Shown here: one piece after another, positions 1-7,318 of the stretch
Position numbering within the stretch: position 1 is the stretch's first letter
Layout of the letters: each line of letters begins with the position of its first letter
Assembly (NCBI GenBank): GCA_027044845.1
Contig: JALUBM010000123.1
Location: forward strand, 1-7,318
Length of the DNA: 7,318 nt
Reading direction: 5' to 3'
Origin: Sulfurimonas sp.
GTDB lineage: Bacteria; Campylobacterota; Campylobacteria; Campylobacterales; Sulfurimonadaceae
Notes under the pieces: model-generated
What the model saw: the letters and a program-made list of their open reading frames with translations, nothing else
Databases searched by the model: none
Told to the model about the DNA's origin: nothing
Program-made: the position numbers and the translations under genes

Positions 1-930
1 GTATATTTTATCCTGCAATTCTCTATATTCACATTGTACATCACTATCCAAAGTAATGCCTCCGCCACTTTTGTACAAATACCCATCTGCTGTTTTTTCT
101 ATAAAACGTATCATCACGCCACTATCGAGAGAATTTCCATCAAAAACACCAAAAACACCACTAAAAAATCCTCGTGCATACCCTTCAATATTTTCAATAA
201 TTTCTACAGTGCTTTTCTTTGGTGCACCGCTAATGCTCCCAGCTGGAATTAAGCTACGCAAAAGTGTACCTAATTCATCTTGCCAATTCTCTTTTAATAA
301 GCCACTTATATGTGAGCTCACCTGTAAGAGTTCTTTTTCTCCCGCTTCTATACTCTGTAAATATCGAAATTTTTCTACCTTTACATGTGACGCAACTATA
401 GAAAGGTCATTTCTAAGCAAATCAACTATCATTATATGCTCTGCCATCTCTTTTTCATCGGTAAGTATTTTTTCTTTAGCATTTTCCAATGATGCATCAA
501 TCGTACCTTTCATAGGAAAAGTGTCTATTCTATTCTCAGAAATTTGTATAAATTTTTCAGGAGAAAAACAAAGAAATTCATCTTTATAACGGAGTTTATA
601 ATGGGCATTAGAAAGTCGAAACATCTCGCACAAAGAGAGTTCTGTTTCAATGGGTGTTGCCTGTGTCAAATTCAAAATATAGGTCTCACCCAATTTTATC
701 TTTTCTATGACCGCATCAAACTTTTTTTTATACTCCGTAAAATTTATAGCTCTTGTTTGCAAAGTATGCGAATGCTGTACCTGCGTATATGTTTCATCAA
801 TACAAAATTCTATATCTTCATCTTTTAAATTTTCAAGCAAAACGACTTCAACTCTTTGCCCTTTGAAATCACTCACAAATAAAAAAGGCTTTCTTTGTTT
901 TGCTAAAACATTTATCTTTTCAAAACTCAT
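1..930 (-). CDS. pabB: Aminodeoxychorismate synthase component I, 3' end cut by the window edge
   Basis: Converts chorismate plus ammonia (from a PabA-type glutaminase) to 4-amino-4-deoxychorismate for folate synthesis in the cytoplasm. I translated the frame by hand: it starts at ATG 930-928 and stays open for 310 residues to the left edge. Chorismate-binding enzyme motifs are in order: FSPEKF (122-127), PMKGT (139-143), EMAEHIMIVDLLRND (161-175), PAGSISGAPK (229-238), RGFFSGVFG (253-261) and GGGITLDSD (289-297). The lysine in PMKGT fits PabB; anthranilate synthases (TrpE) usually have alanine there. The N-terminal region before the catalytic domain (from about residue 64) is short compared with E. 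coli PabB. The visible part reaches nearly the end of the synthase domain, so the protein either ends just outside or continues into a PabC-like lyase domain, which cannot be decided here. The start lies 2 nt after the pyrB stop with no clear Shine-Dalgarno, which suggests translational coupling. Confidence 0.93.
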   Translation of the reverse strand, partial: MSFEKINVLAKQRKPFLFVSDFKGQRVEVVLLENLKDEDIEFCIDETYTQVQHSHTLQTRAINFTEYKKKFDAVIEKIKLGETYILNLTQATPIETELSLCEMFRLSNAHYKLRYKDEFLCFSPEKFIQISENRIDTFPMKGTIDASLENAKEKILTDEKEMAEHIMIVDLLRNDLSIVASHVKVEKFRYLQSIEAGEKELLQVSSHISGLLKENWQDELGTLLRSLIPAGSISGAPKKSTVEIIENIEGYARGFFSGVFGVFDGNSLDSGVMIRFIEKTADGYLYKSGGGITLDSDVQCEYRELQDKIY

Positions 931-932
931 AT

Positions 933-1802
933 TTAGGCAATCAGTTTTTTGAGTATCGCCATTCTTATATTTACTCCATTGCTGACTTGTTCGAGTACTT
1001 TACATCGCTTATCTTCAAGCATTGCATCACTGATGTCTATATTTCTATGAACAGGTCCTGGATGCAGAAGTATAATGTCTCGCTCTCCTACAAGTTCTTC
1101 AGTTATACAAAAATCACTTGCATAATCTTTAAGAGAAGCATAACTTTGCGAAGAGTGTCTCTCTGTTTGCGTACGCAAACTCATTATGGCATCTACTTCA
1201 TCAATAATCTCTTTTAAATAATGTGTTGTGTGTAGCGTCGTTTTAGGCAAAAAGTGCGGTGGTGCGACTAAAATAACTTCCATACCAAAACGTGTTAAAA
1301 GTTCTATATTCGAGTTTGCCACACGAGAATTTTTAATATCGCCGACAATGGCTATTTTTTTGCCTTCAAGTGAATCAAAATGCTCATTTAGCGTGTATAA
1401 ATCTAAAAGTGCTTGCGAAGGATGGGCATGAGCACCGTCACCTGCATTGACGATACTTGCTTTTGTATGTTTTGCAAGGATTTGCGGTACTCCAGCATTT
1501 TCATGCCGAACAATAATAGCATGCGGTTTCATTGCATCAAGGTTCATTGCCGTATCTACCAGTGTTTCGCCTTTTTTTGTAGAACTTTTCGTCACATCAA
1601 GATGTACTATCTCTGCACCAAGCCTTTTCGCCGCAATTTCAAAAGAACTTTTTGTACGAGTGGAGTTTTCAAAAAAAAGTGTAATGATGATTTTATCTTG
1701 TAAGATTCTTTCAAAATGACCATCACTGAATTTTTTAGCATCTGCCAAAATTTCTAAAATTTCTTCTTTACTAAAATCATCGGTTCGTATTAAATGCTGC
1801 AT
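933..1802 (-). CDS. pyrB: Aspartate carbamoyltransferase catalytic subunit
   Basis: Catalyses the committed step of pyrimidine synthesis: carbamoyl phosphate + aspartate to N-carbamoyl-aspartate. With the start chosen here it is 289 residues, a normal catalytic-chain length. Carbamoyl-phosphate site STRT is at 47-50, the SSTKKGETL loop at 73-81, [12 protein letters not shown] at 127-138, [11 protein letters not shown] at 154-164, RTQTERH at 210-216 and HPGPVHRN at 247-254. This set separates it from ornithine carbamoyltransferase. The frame is open upstream to 1901, but those 33 extra residues overlap the end of bioD and do not look like ATCase. ATG at 1802 gives the usual [10 protein letters not shown] start and has AGGA (1811-1808) 5 nt upstream. 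An ATG two codons earlier (1808) overlaps that AGGA. It lies 22 nt after bioD and 2 nt before pabB, as the middle gene of a three-gene operon. No pyrI-like regulatory chain gene is seen in the window. Confidence 0.97.
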   Translation of the reverse strand: MQHLIRTDDFSKEEILEILADAKKFSDGHFERILQDKIIITLFFENSTRTKSSFEIAAKRLGAEIVHLDVTKSSTKKGETLVDTAMNLDAMKPHAIIVRHENAGVPQILAKHTKASIVNAGDGAHAHPSQALLDLYTLNEHFDSLEGKKIAIVGDIKNSRVANSNIELLTRFGMEVILVAPPHFLPKTTLHTTHYLKEIIDEVDAIMSLRTQTERHSSQSYASLKDYASDFCITEELVGERDIILLHPGPVHRNIDISDAMLEDKRCKVLEQVSNGVNIRMAILKKLIA

Positions 1803-1824
1803 TTTCATCCTAAAGGTATTTAAT

Positions 1825-2472
1825 TTACAAATTATACAAGAGTTGACCCAGCGTGTCAATATCATCATCAATTTTAAGCACATTATAACCACTTTTATCA
1901 AAATACGGCTGGCTTACATGCAAGAAGTCCTTGTCTTCTTTTTTACAGTTAAACCCTATAATATACGAAATCTTTTTATCTTCCAAAACTTTTTTACTCA
2001 AAAGTGTATCATTAATACAACCCAAAGCACAATGTGTTACCAACAATGTACAAGCATCAAACTCTTTTATCAAATCTATCATCATATATTCTTTATCCAA
2101 AGGCACATATAATCCACCCGCCCCTTCAATGACTAACACATCACAAAGTTTTTCAAGCTTTTGCATCTTTACATGTAAACTATTTATATCAAGTGTTTTA
2201 TTATTTGAAGCTACAAAAGGTGCCGCAGGAAGTTCATAAGTAATGGGAACAATATCTTGGATTTGTATATCTTTAAATTTGGGGTTTAACTCCCTAGCCA
2301 AAGACAAAAGTTCACTTCCATCTGGGTAAAACCCATCCACAACACCCGTTTCAATAGGTTTCATCACCCCAACACGTAAACCACGCGAAGCATATGACTT
2401 TAACAGTAATTTTGTAGTATATGTTTTTCCAATGTCAGTATTTGTAGCGGTAATAAATATGCGTTTTGCCAA
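1825..2472 (-). CDS. bioD: Dethiobiotin synthetase (ATP-dependent), TTG start
   Basis: Forms the ureido ring of dethiobiotin from 7,8-diaminopelargonate, CO2 and ATP, the penultimate step of biotin synthesis. The protein has 215 residues, typical for BioD. The N-terminal P-loop TNTDIGKT is at 10-17, KPIETG at 38-43 (substrate-binding region) and EGAGG at 116-120, the family signature before the second half of the fold. The first codon is TTG (2472-2470). No in-frame ATG gives a full P-loop, and AGAG at 2481-2478 lies 5 nt upstream as a ribosome-binding site. It is the first gene of the bioD-pyrB-pabB operon; no other bio genes are in the window. The 5' leader would be only about 14 nt from the TATAAT box at 2493-2498. 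Function is secure; the start is quite secure. Confidence 0.95.
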   Translation of the reverse strand: MAKRIFITATNTDIGKTYTTKLLLKSYASRGLRVGVMKPIETGVVDGFYPDGSELLSLARELNPKFKDIQIQDIVPITYELPAAPFVASNNKTLDINSLHVKMQKLEKLCDVLVIEGAGGLYVPLDKEYMMIDLIKEFDACTLLVTHCALGCINDTLLSKKVLEDKKISYIIGFNCKKEDKDFLHVSQPYFDKSGYNVLKIDDDIDTLGQLLYNL

Positions 2473-2492
2473 AAGTTCTCTTTTTTGTAAAG

Positions 2493-2498
2493 ATTATA
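2493..2498 (-). promoter_or_regulatory. Probable -10 box of the bioD-pyrB-pabB operon
   Basis: A perfect TATAAT reads leftward in the context TTTTGTTATAATC, 20 nt before the bioD TTG. Transcription would start near 2486. No TTGACA-like -35 is visible; the upstream stretch is simply T/A-rich, which is common for sigma-70 promoters in epsilonproteobacteria. Confidence 0.6.
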
Positions 2499-2526
2499 AC
2501 AAAATTAAATGCTATAAAGATAATTG

Positions 2527-3698
<1,172 letters not shown>

Positions 3699-3703
3699 CT
3701 CTA

Positions 3704-3709
3704 ATTATA
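3704..3709 (-). promoter_or_regulatory. Second TATAAT upstream of ilvC (distal)
   Basis: Another perfect TATAAT on the minus strand lies 11 bp upstream of the proximal one, about one helical turn. It could be an alternative -10 with a start near 3697, or chance in an AT-rich spacer. Confidence 0.35.
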
Positions 3710-3742
3710 GTAAAACTATTATTAGATTAATCGCATACTCTG

Positions 3743-3748
3743 TATAAT
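3743..3748 (+). promoter_or_regulatory. Probable -10 box of the rightward 216-residue gene
   Basis: TATAAT preceded by TG lies 22 nt before the ATG at 3771; transcription would begin near 3755. No -35 consensus is visible. It faces away from the ilvC promoters in the same spacer. Confidence 0.55.
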
Positions 3749-3770
3749 ATGAAAAATATTTGGAGAAAAT

Positions 3771-4421
3771 ATGAAAAAATTCAATCTTTTTAATGAAATC
3801 ATTATAGTAGATAAACAAGAGCTTCTTAATGCTCTAAATTCGGCAAAAGAGTATGGTATTAACATAAAAGGCGAAATAAAATATGCACCTTTTTATAAAA
3901 AAGAGATTTTAATTTATCAAGGAAAACATAGTTCTCAATCTACCAACACACTTATAAGAAGGAGAGAGCCTTCTCTTGCAGAAATATTTGGTACAAACTA
4001 TCAAATAGTCGAAGATGACAACAGAGTTCTTATTAAAGCATTTTCAAACTGGCAGGAACTTATTAAAGTCAATACATCACGAGCTTCTTATGATGACACC
4101 ACAGGAGACGGTGTTGATAAATTCGCTGATGAAGCACTTGAAGCGATAGGCTGGAATGCCACTGAATTTAATATAAATTATAGAACACTGGTTGATATAC
4201 TTGAAGAAGAGTGTGAAGGAACACTTTTTTGTATAGAGCAAGAAGAACCTTATCAGTTCAGCGGACTTGGATTTTTAAAAAATGATAAAAAAGCACAAGA
4301 AGTTCTCTTTAATTATTGCGAACAAGAAATAAAAAACATGATGAGAGAAGACCCTTTATACGAAAAAGACAAATGCAGCGATGACGAAAAAGAGGCCGCT
4401 AAATTTTTCAAATGTATCTGA
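3771..4421 (+). CDS. Unrecognised 216-residue cytoplasmic protein
   Basis: I do not recognise a family. The frame is convincing as a gene: it is long and open, has GGAG (3762-3765) 5 nt before the ATG and a TATAAT box upstream, and the opposite strand has no competing gene. The predicted protein has no signal peptide or membrane segment, is mixed alpha/beta in character and is acidic toward the C-terminus. Visible landmarks are a basic RRRE (63-66), a stretch YDDTTGDGVDKFADEALEAIGW (107-128, conserved-looking Gly/Asp/Trp), and five cysteines all in the last third (148, 154, 183, 202, 215). The cysteines are irregularly spaced and do not form a classical CxxC metal site. It is the only plus-strand gene in the window, transcribed alone, and ends 7 nt from the end of ruvX. 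Context gives no functional hint. It may be a conserved hypothetical restricted to Campylobacterota; that is a guess. Confidence 0.88.
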   Translation: MKKFNLFNEIIIVDKQELLNALNSAKEYGINIKGEIKYAPFYKKEILIYQGKHSSQSTNTLIRRREPSLAEIFGTNYQIVEDDNRVLIKAFSNWQELIKVNTSRASYDDTTGDGVDKFADEALEAIGWNATEFNINYRTLVDILEEECEGTLFCIEQEEPYQFSGLGFLKNDKKAQEVLFNYCEQEIKNMMREDPLYEKDKCSDDEKEAAKFFKCI

Positions 4422-4423
4422 AC

Positions 4424-4445
4424 TTCTACTAAGTTAGAATTTTCT
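4424..4445 (+). terminator. Weak candidate terminator between convergent genes
   Basis: TTCTA (4424-4428) pairs with TAGAA (4435-4439) around a 6-nt loop and is followed by TTTTC on the plus strand. The stem is short and AT-rich and overlaps the end of ruvX. It would serve the rightward gene only; nothing better is visible in the 7-nt gap. Confidence 0.2.
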
Positions 4446-4827
4446 TAGCCAAATATCTTTGCAATATAATCATAGCCGAAATGGAATCAATTCTGCCATC
4501 ACGAATATATTTCATTTCGCCTTTCATCATATTTTCAGCTTCAAGAGAGCTACCAGCTTCATCTTGATAAAAAATTTCACCTTCAAAATCGATAAGATTC
4601 ATAAAATGTTCAACCCGTCTTCGCATTTCATCTTCACTACTTCCACCAAGAGGAATACCAATGATGACAGCATCTGCTTCCCACTCTTGTATAATTTTTT
4701 TAACTTCTGCCGAAGCTTGATTACGATTTTTTCTTATCACAGCAGGCAAAGGGGTAACTATGTTTTTATATGCAGAATATGCCATACCTATACGCTTAAG
4801 TCCTAAATCTATTGCAATGTATTTCAA
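4429..4827 (-). CDS. ruvX: RuvX/YqgF-family Holliday-junction resolvase-like protein, TTG start
   Basis: This small RNase H-fold protein is annotated in the family as a putative pre-16S rRNA 5'-end nuclease and Holliday-junction resolvase. Taking TTG 4827 as start gives 132 residues beginning MKYIAIDLGLKRIG, a normal family N-terminus with catalytic Asp7 in IDLG. VIIGIPLGG (54-62) is the central strand and loop, QDEAGSS (88-94) corresponds to the usual DER-TT motif with Asp89-Glu90, and RIDSISAMIILQRYL (112-126) carries the last conserved Asp (114). The frame also has a TTG at 4845, but that adds six non-family residues, overlaps mnmE and has no ribosome-binding site. The 4827 start has GGGA about 8 nt upstream and lies 2 nt after the mnmE stop. 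It is the last gene of the yidC-jag-mnmE-ruvX run. The motif variation (AGSS for the usual RLTT) should not abolish the metal site. Confidence 0.92.
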   Translation of the reverse strand: MKYIAIDLGLKRIGMAYSAYKNIVTPLPAVIRKNRNQASAEVKKIIQEWEADAVIIGIPLGGSSEDEMRRRVEHFMNLIDFEGEIFYQDEAGSSLEAENMMKGEMKYIRDGRIDSISAMIILQRYLAKKILT

Positions 4828-4829
4828 AA

Positions 4830-6170
4830 TTATTTTCCCAGACAAAATGAGCCGAACATTTTATCAAGCATTTCATCATTTTCAAAAGGACGCGTAATAC
4901 TTGCCATCTCTTTCACTGCCTCATTTAGATGAAAAGAAAAAATTTCAAGTTCTTGTTCAGCTAAAGGTTCATAAGCCTCTTTTATATTTTGCATTGTAGC
5001 TTGTACAACAGAGATTTGACGCTCAGAAATGAGCATAATTTCATCACTCTCATTCCTCTCATTCATTATTGCCTCCAGTTTTTTTACCAAAGCTGTGACA
5101 TCATTTTTAGAGTTTAATTCCAACTCAAAAGTCAAATTTTTTAACAAAAACTTTTGTGCTAAATCTATTTTATTTTTTACAATAAGAATCTCTTTATTCG
5201 CTTTGTTTTCATTAATGAGATTGAGAATTTCTTTGTCTTCTGCATTTGCTTCACACGAACCATCAAACAAAGCTATGACTATATCGCTCTCATCCATCGC
5301 TTCGAGACTGCGTTGTATCCCGATACGTTCTATCTCATCATTTGCTTCTCTGATACCTGCTGTATCAACTATACGAATTAAATGCGTTCCAATTTTTACC
5401 TGTTCTTCAATTGTATCACGTGTTGTTCCCGCTATGTCACTGACAATGGCACGGTTATAATTTAAAAGTGAATTTAATAACGAGCTTTTTCCAACATTTG
5501 GCTTCCCGATAATAGCAACGCGAAAACCTTGCATTAGTCCTTGTCGTGACTTTGAAGCAATAAGGGTCTTTTCAAGTAACGCATACAGTTCATCAAGTTT
5601 GGCTTGTATTTGTGTTACCAAATCTTTAGGCAAATCCTCTTCAGCATAATCAATAGTCACTTCACTGTAGGCTAATATATGGATAATGTCATTACGCACT
5701 TGTTCTATAAATTCTTTTAAGGAACCTTTCATTTGTGAAGCAAGAATCTTTGCAGCATCTTCACTTTTTGCTTCTATGAGCTGCGCAATAGCTTCTGCTT
5801 CACTTAAATCAATTCTACCATTAAAAAAAGCACGCTTAGAAAACTCACCAGCATTAGCAAGCCTTGCCCCAGCTTTAAGAGTTGCACTAAGTATGCTCTG
5901 GGCAACAATAAAACCACCATGACATTGGATTTCAACAACATCTTCAGCTGTAAATGAATATGGTCCTTGAAAATAGATAACAATCGCTTCATCAATAAGT
6001 TCATTCTGATTATCATAAATAGTTGTAAGTGTTGCATGTCTGGGTATGAAGTTATCTTTGCATGTAAGCGTTTTTGTTATATCTAAAGCATTTTCACCAC
6101 TTAGACGTATAATTGCAATTGAGCCTATACCATTGGCTGTTGCAATGGCAGCTATCGTCTCATTCATCAT
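4830..6170 (-). CDS. mnmE: tRNA modification GTPase MnmE (TrmE)
   Basis: With MnmG it installs the (carboxymethyl)aminomethyl group on the wobble uridine C5 of certain tRNAs, using GTP hydrolysis and a folate-derived one-carbon unit. The protein has 446 residues, the family norm. The N-terminal tetrahydrofolate-binding domain (1-about 120) begins ETIAAIATANGIGSIAIIRLSG. A helical domain is interrupted by the G domain: G1 GKPNVGKS (222-229), G2/K-loop GTTRDT (248-253), G3 DTAG (269-272), G4 NKID (333-336). The C-terminal FCLGK (442-446) supplies the essential Cys443. The first ATG (6170) abuts the jag stop with no gap. The second ATG (6167) follows at once and either could be used. No Shine-Dalgarno is apparent and the start sits in a palindrome, so translation probably depends on ribosomes finishing jag. 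Confidence 0.98.
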   Translation of the reverse strand: MMNETIAAIATANGIGSIAIIRLSGENALDITKTLTCKDNFIPRHATLTTIYDNQNELIDEAIVIYFQGPYSFTAEDVVEIQCHGGFIVAQSILSATLKAGARLANAGEFSKRAFFNGRIDLSEAEAIAQLIEAKSEDAAKILASQMKGSLKEFIEQVRNDIIHILAYSEVTIDYAEEDLPKDLVTQIQAKLDELYALLEKTLIASKSRQGLMQGFRVAIIGKPNVGKSSLLNSLLNYNRAIVSDIAGTTRDTIEEQVKIGTHLIRIVDTAGIREANDEIERIGIQRSLEAMDESDIVIALFDGSCEANAEDKEILNLINENKANKEILIVKNKIDLAQKFLLKNLTFELELNSKNDVTALVKKLEAIMNERNESDEIMLISERQISVVQATMQNIKEAYEPLAEQELEIFSFHLNEAVKEMASITRPFENDEMLDKMFGSFCLGK

Positions 6171-6180
6171 TTAATGATGA
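6164..6180 (-). promoter_or_regulatory. Palindrome at the jag stop / mnmE start
   Basis: TCATCATT (6164-6171) and AATGATGA (6173-6180) are exact inverted repeats around a single base. In RNA this allows a 6-bp stem with loop UUAAA, placing both mnmE AUG codons in the 3' arm and the last two jag His codons in the 5' arm. A ribosome terminating on jag would open it, which would be a simple translational-coupling device. Confidence 0.4.
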
Positions 6181-7034
6181 TGATAATCATTGACGATTAT
6201 ATATTTAAGCCCGTCTTTTGTCGAACGAATTACCACATACTTATCAGGGTATCTCTCACGCAGTTCTTTGAGTGCGATTTGCACTAAAACACCATCAAGT
6301 ATTTTTGTTTGTACACGTCCATCTCTTTCTATATTTTCATATATATTTGTTAAATATCTTGCAATGGACTCTTCTTGATTTTTCAAAAATTCTGCTATTT
6401 CAAGTCGCAACTGTACCTCATATTTTGTATTAACCCAATTAAAAATCATATAGGAGAGTGCTTTATATCTATAACCCTCTTTTCCTATTAACAATGCGGC
6501 ATCTTCACCTTTAAACTCTATAAGCACGGTCTCTTTATCATAAGCAGAAACTTCTATTTGATCAATTTTAAAACATACAAGTTTAAAAAGTTTATTAATC
6601 TCTTCATCTATCTCTTTTACTATTTCTTGCATCGCAATTGACGGAGTTATATCTTCTTCTATATCATCATATTCATCATCATAATCTGCTGTATAATCAA
6701 GACCACTTGCCAATTCTTCTTCTAACTCATCTTCATCTTGATCACTCACAAATGAAGTTGGCATAATCGTATCGTTTAGTATCGTATGAGCCGATTCTTC
6801 CACTTCTACTATTTGTTCAACTTCTTCATTCTGTGATAATAGAGTCTCTTTCTTCTTCTGAACAGACTCATTTTTTATCGTTGCAACAATGATGGCATTC
6901 TTTTTAAAAAAACCTAAAAATCCACTACTTGGAATCTGCACTACTTCAACGGCCAATTGTGTAACTGAACAATCCAGTGCAGTTGCTGCATCTTTAAATG
7001 CATCTTCTAAAGTTATTGCTTCAATTTTAATCAT
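6171..7034 (-). CDS. jag: Jag/KhpB-type RNA-binding protein
   Basis: This is a cytoplasmic RNA-binding protein of the Jag (SpoIIIJ-associated, KhpB) family; in other bacteria it acts with KhpA or near YidC in cell-envelope control. The protein has 287 residues in three parts. The N-terminal Jag_N domain (1-53) has the typical IPSSGFLGFFKKNAIIV. An acidic, probably disordered linker (about 55-130) is rich in Glu/Asp. A KH-like domain (about 145-215) has the GxxG loop GKEG (184-187), followed by a helix and a final segment (about 235-283) where R3H is expected. In that segment the Arg-x3-His positions appear to be Gly248 and Gln252 in my alignment by eye, so the R3H motif looks lost. It ends in three His residues. 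The start ATG 7034 lies 3 nt after yidC, and mnmE begins at the next base after its stop. Family is secure, exact role is not. Confidence 0.93.
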   Translation of the reverse strand: MIKIEAITLEDAFKDAATALDCSVTQLAVEVVQIPSSGFLGFFKKNAIIVATIKNESVQKKKETLLSQNEEVEQIVEVEESAHTILNDTIMPTSFVSDQDEDELEEELASGLDYTADYDDEYDDIEEDITPSIAMQEIVKEIDEEINKLFKLVCFKIDQIEVSAYDKETVLIEFKGEDAALLIGKEGYRYKALSYMIFNWVNTKYEVQLRLEIAEFLKNQEESIARYLTNIYENIERDGRVQTKILDGVLVQIALKELRERYPDKYVVIRSTKDGLKYIIVNDYHHH

Positions 7035-7037
7035 TTC

Positions 7038-7318
7038 TTATTTCTCACTATTTTTTTCAATTGCTACTTTTGCATCTTTTGCATTTTTAAACTGTTGATT
7101 TACCATAAACTGTTGTGCTATTGAGAACATATTATTTGTCAACCAATAAAGTACCAATCCTGAAGGGAATGTTATAAAGAAAAATGTAAAAATAACTGGT
7201 AAATACTTAAATACTTTCTCTTGCATTGGGTCAGTAAAGTTATTTGGTGTCATATGTTGTTGCATGAACATTGAACCACCCATTAAGATTGGAAGGATAT
7301 AGTACGGATCCATAAGAG
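7038..7318 (-). CDS. yidC: Membrane protein insertase YidC, C-terminal end only
   Basis: YidC inserts and folds inner-membrane proteins, alone or with SecYEG. Only the last 93 or so codons are in the window; the frame continues past the right edge, so the Met at 7313-7311 is internal. [22 protein letters not shown] is the classic conserved segment of the penultimate membrane region, and [34 protein letters not shown] is the last transmembrane hairpin with the FPSGLVLYW signature. A short charged, Lys-rich tail follows (from about 7095 down), as expected for the cytoplasmic ribosome-contacting end. It is the promoter-proximal gene, within this window, of the run yidC-jag-mnmE-ruvX, with 3 nt to jag. 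In many bacteria rnpA and rpmH lie just upstream; that region is outside the window. Confidence 0.96.
   Translation of the reverse strand, partial: LMDPYYILPILMGGSMFMQQHMTPNNFTDPMQEKVFKYLPVIFTFFFITFPSGLVLYWLTNNMFSIAQQFMVNQQFKNAKDAKVAIEKNSEK

Noticed and set aside
56..589. 177-residue plus-strand open frame
   Set aside because: It is antisense to pabB, whose frame carries all the chorismate-enzyme motifs.
1803..1901. N-terminal extension of PyrB by 33 residues
   Set aside because: It overlaps the end of bioD, has no ATCase similarity, and a good ribosome-binding site precedes ATG 1802.
5029..5460. 143-residue plus-strand open frame
   Set aside because: It is antisense to the MnmE G domain; composition is that of a mirror frame (Ser/Ile-rich), with no ribosome-binding site of note.
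5804..6037. 77-residue minus-strand open frame
   Set aside because: It is an out-of-frame reading inside mnmE, Leu/Met-rich and without any recognisable domain.

Overview
The window is AT-rich, densely packed bacterial chromosome that looks like ordinary housekeeping sequence. Gene content, protein style and the yidC-jag-mnmE order suggest a Campylobacterota (epsilonproteobacterial) genome, probably a Sulfurimonas-like free-living autotroph. That placement is inferred from protein character and remembered gene order, not from a database search. There is no sign of phage, insertion sequence, CRISPR, rRNA or tRNA.

Left block (1-2498, minus strand): bioD -> pyrB -> pabB are tightly spaced (22-nt and 2-nt gaps) behind one TATAAT box at 2493-2498. 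They serve biotin, pyrimidine and folate synthesis. pabB runs off the left edge. Next, 2473-2622 is a short intergenic stretch with a locally GC-rich, heavily structured core flanked by an 11-bp inverted repeat. Then ilvC (minus strand, branched-chain amino acids) stands alone behind its own promoter region, which has two TATAAT boxes, a 5'-leader hairpin and a tiny possible leader ORF touching the ilvC start.

Middle: the 125-bp region 3646-3770 is divergent and drives ilvC leftward and an unrecognised 216-residue protein (3771-4421) rightward. That gene ends 7 nt from the end of the oppositely oriented ruvX.

Right block (4429-7318, minus strand): yidC (partial, enters from the right edge) -> jag/khpB -> mnmE -> ruvX are packed with gaps of 3, 0 and 2 nt and are almost certainly co-transcribed from a promoter outside the window. 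This is the familiar membrane-insertase / RNA-binding / tRNA-modification cluster. The jag-mnmE junction has a near-perfect palindrome covering the mnmE start.

No new biological system is evident. The items most worth a second look are regulatory: the ilvC leader, the structured element after ilvC, the jag/mnmE junction hairpin, and the degenerate R3H region of Jag. Two genes, bioD and ruvX, appear to start at TTG.
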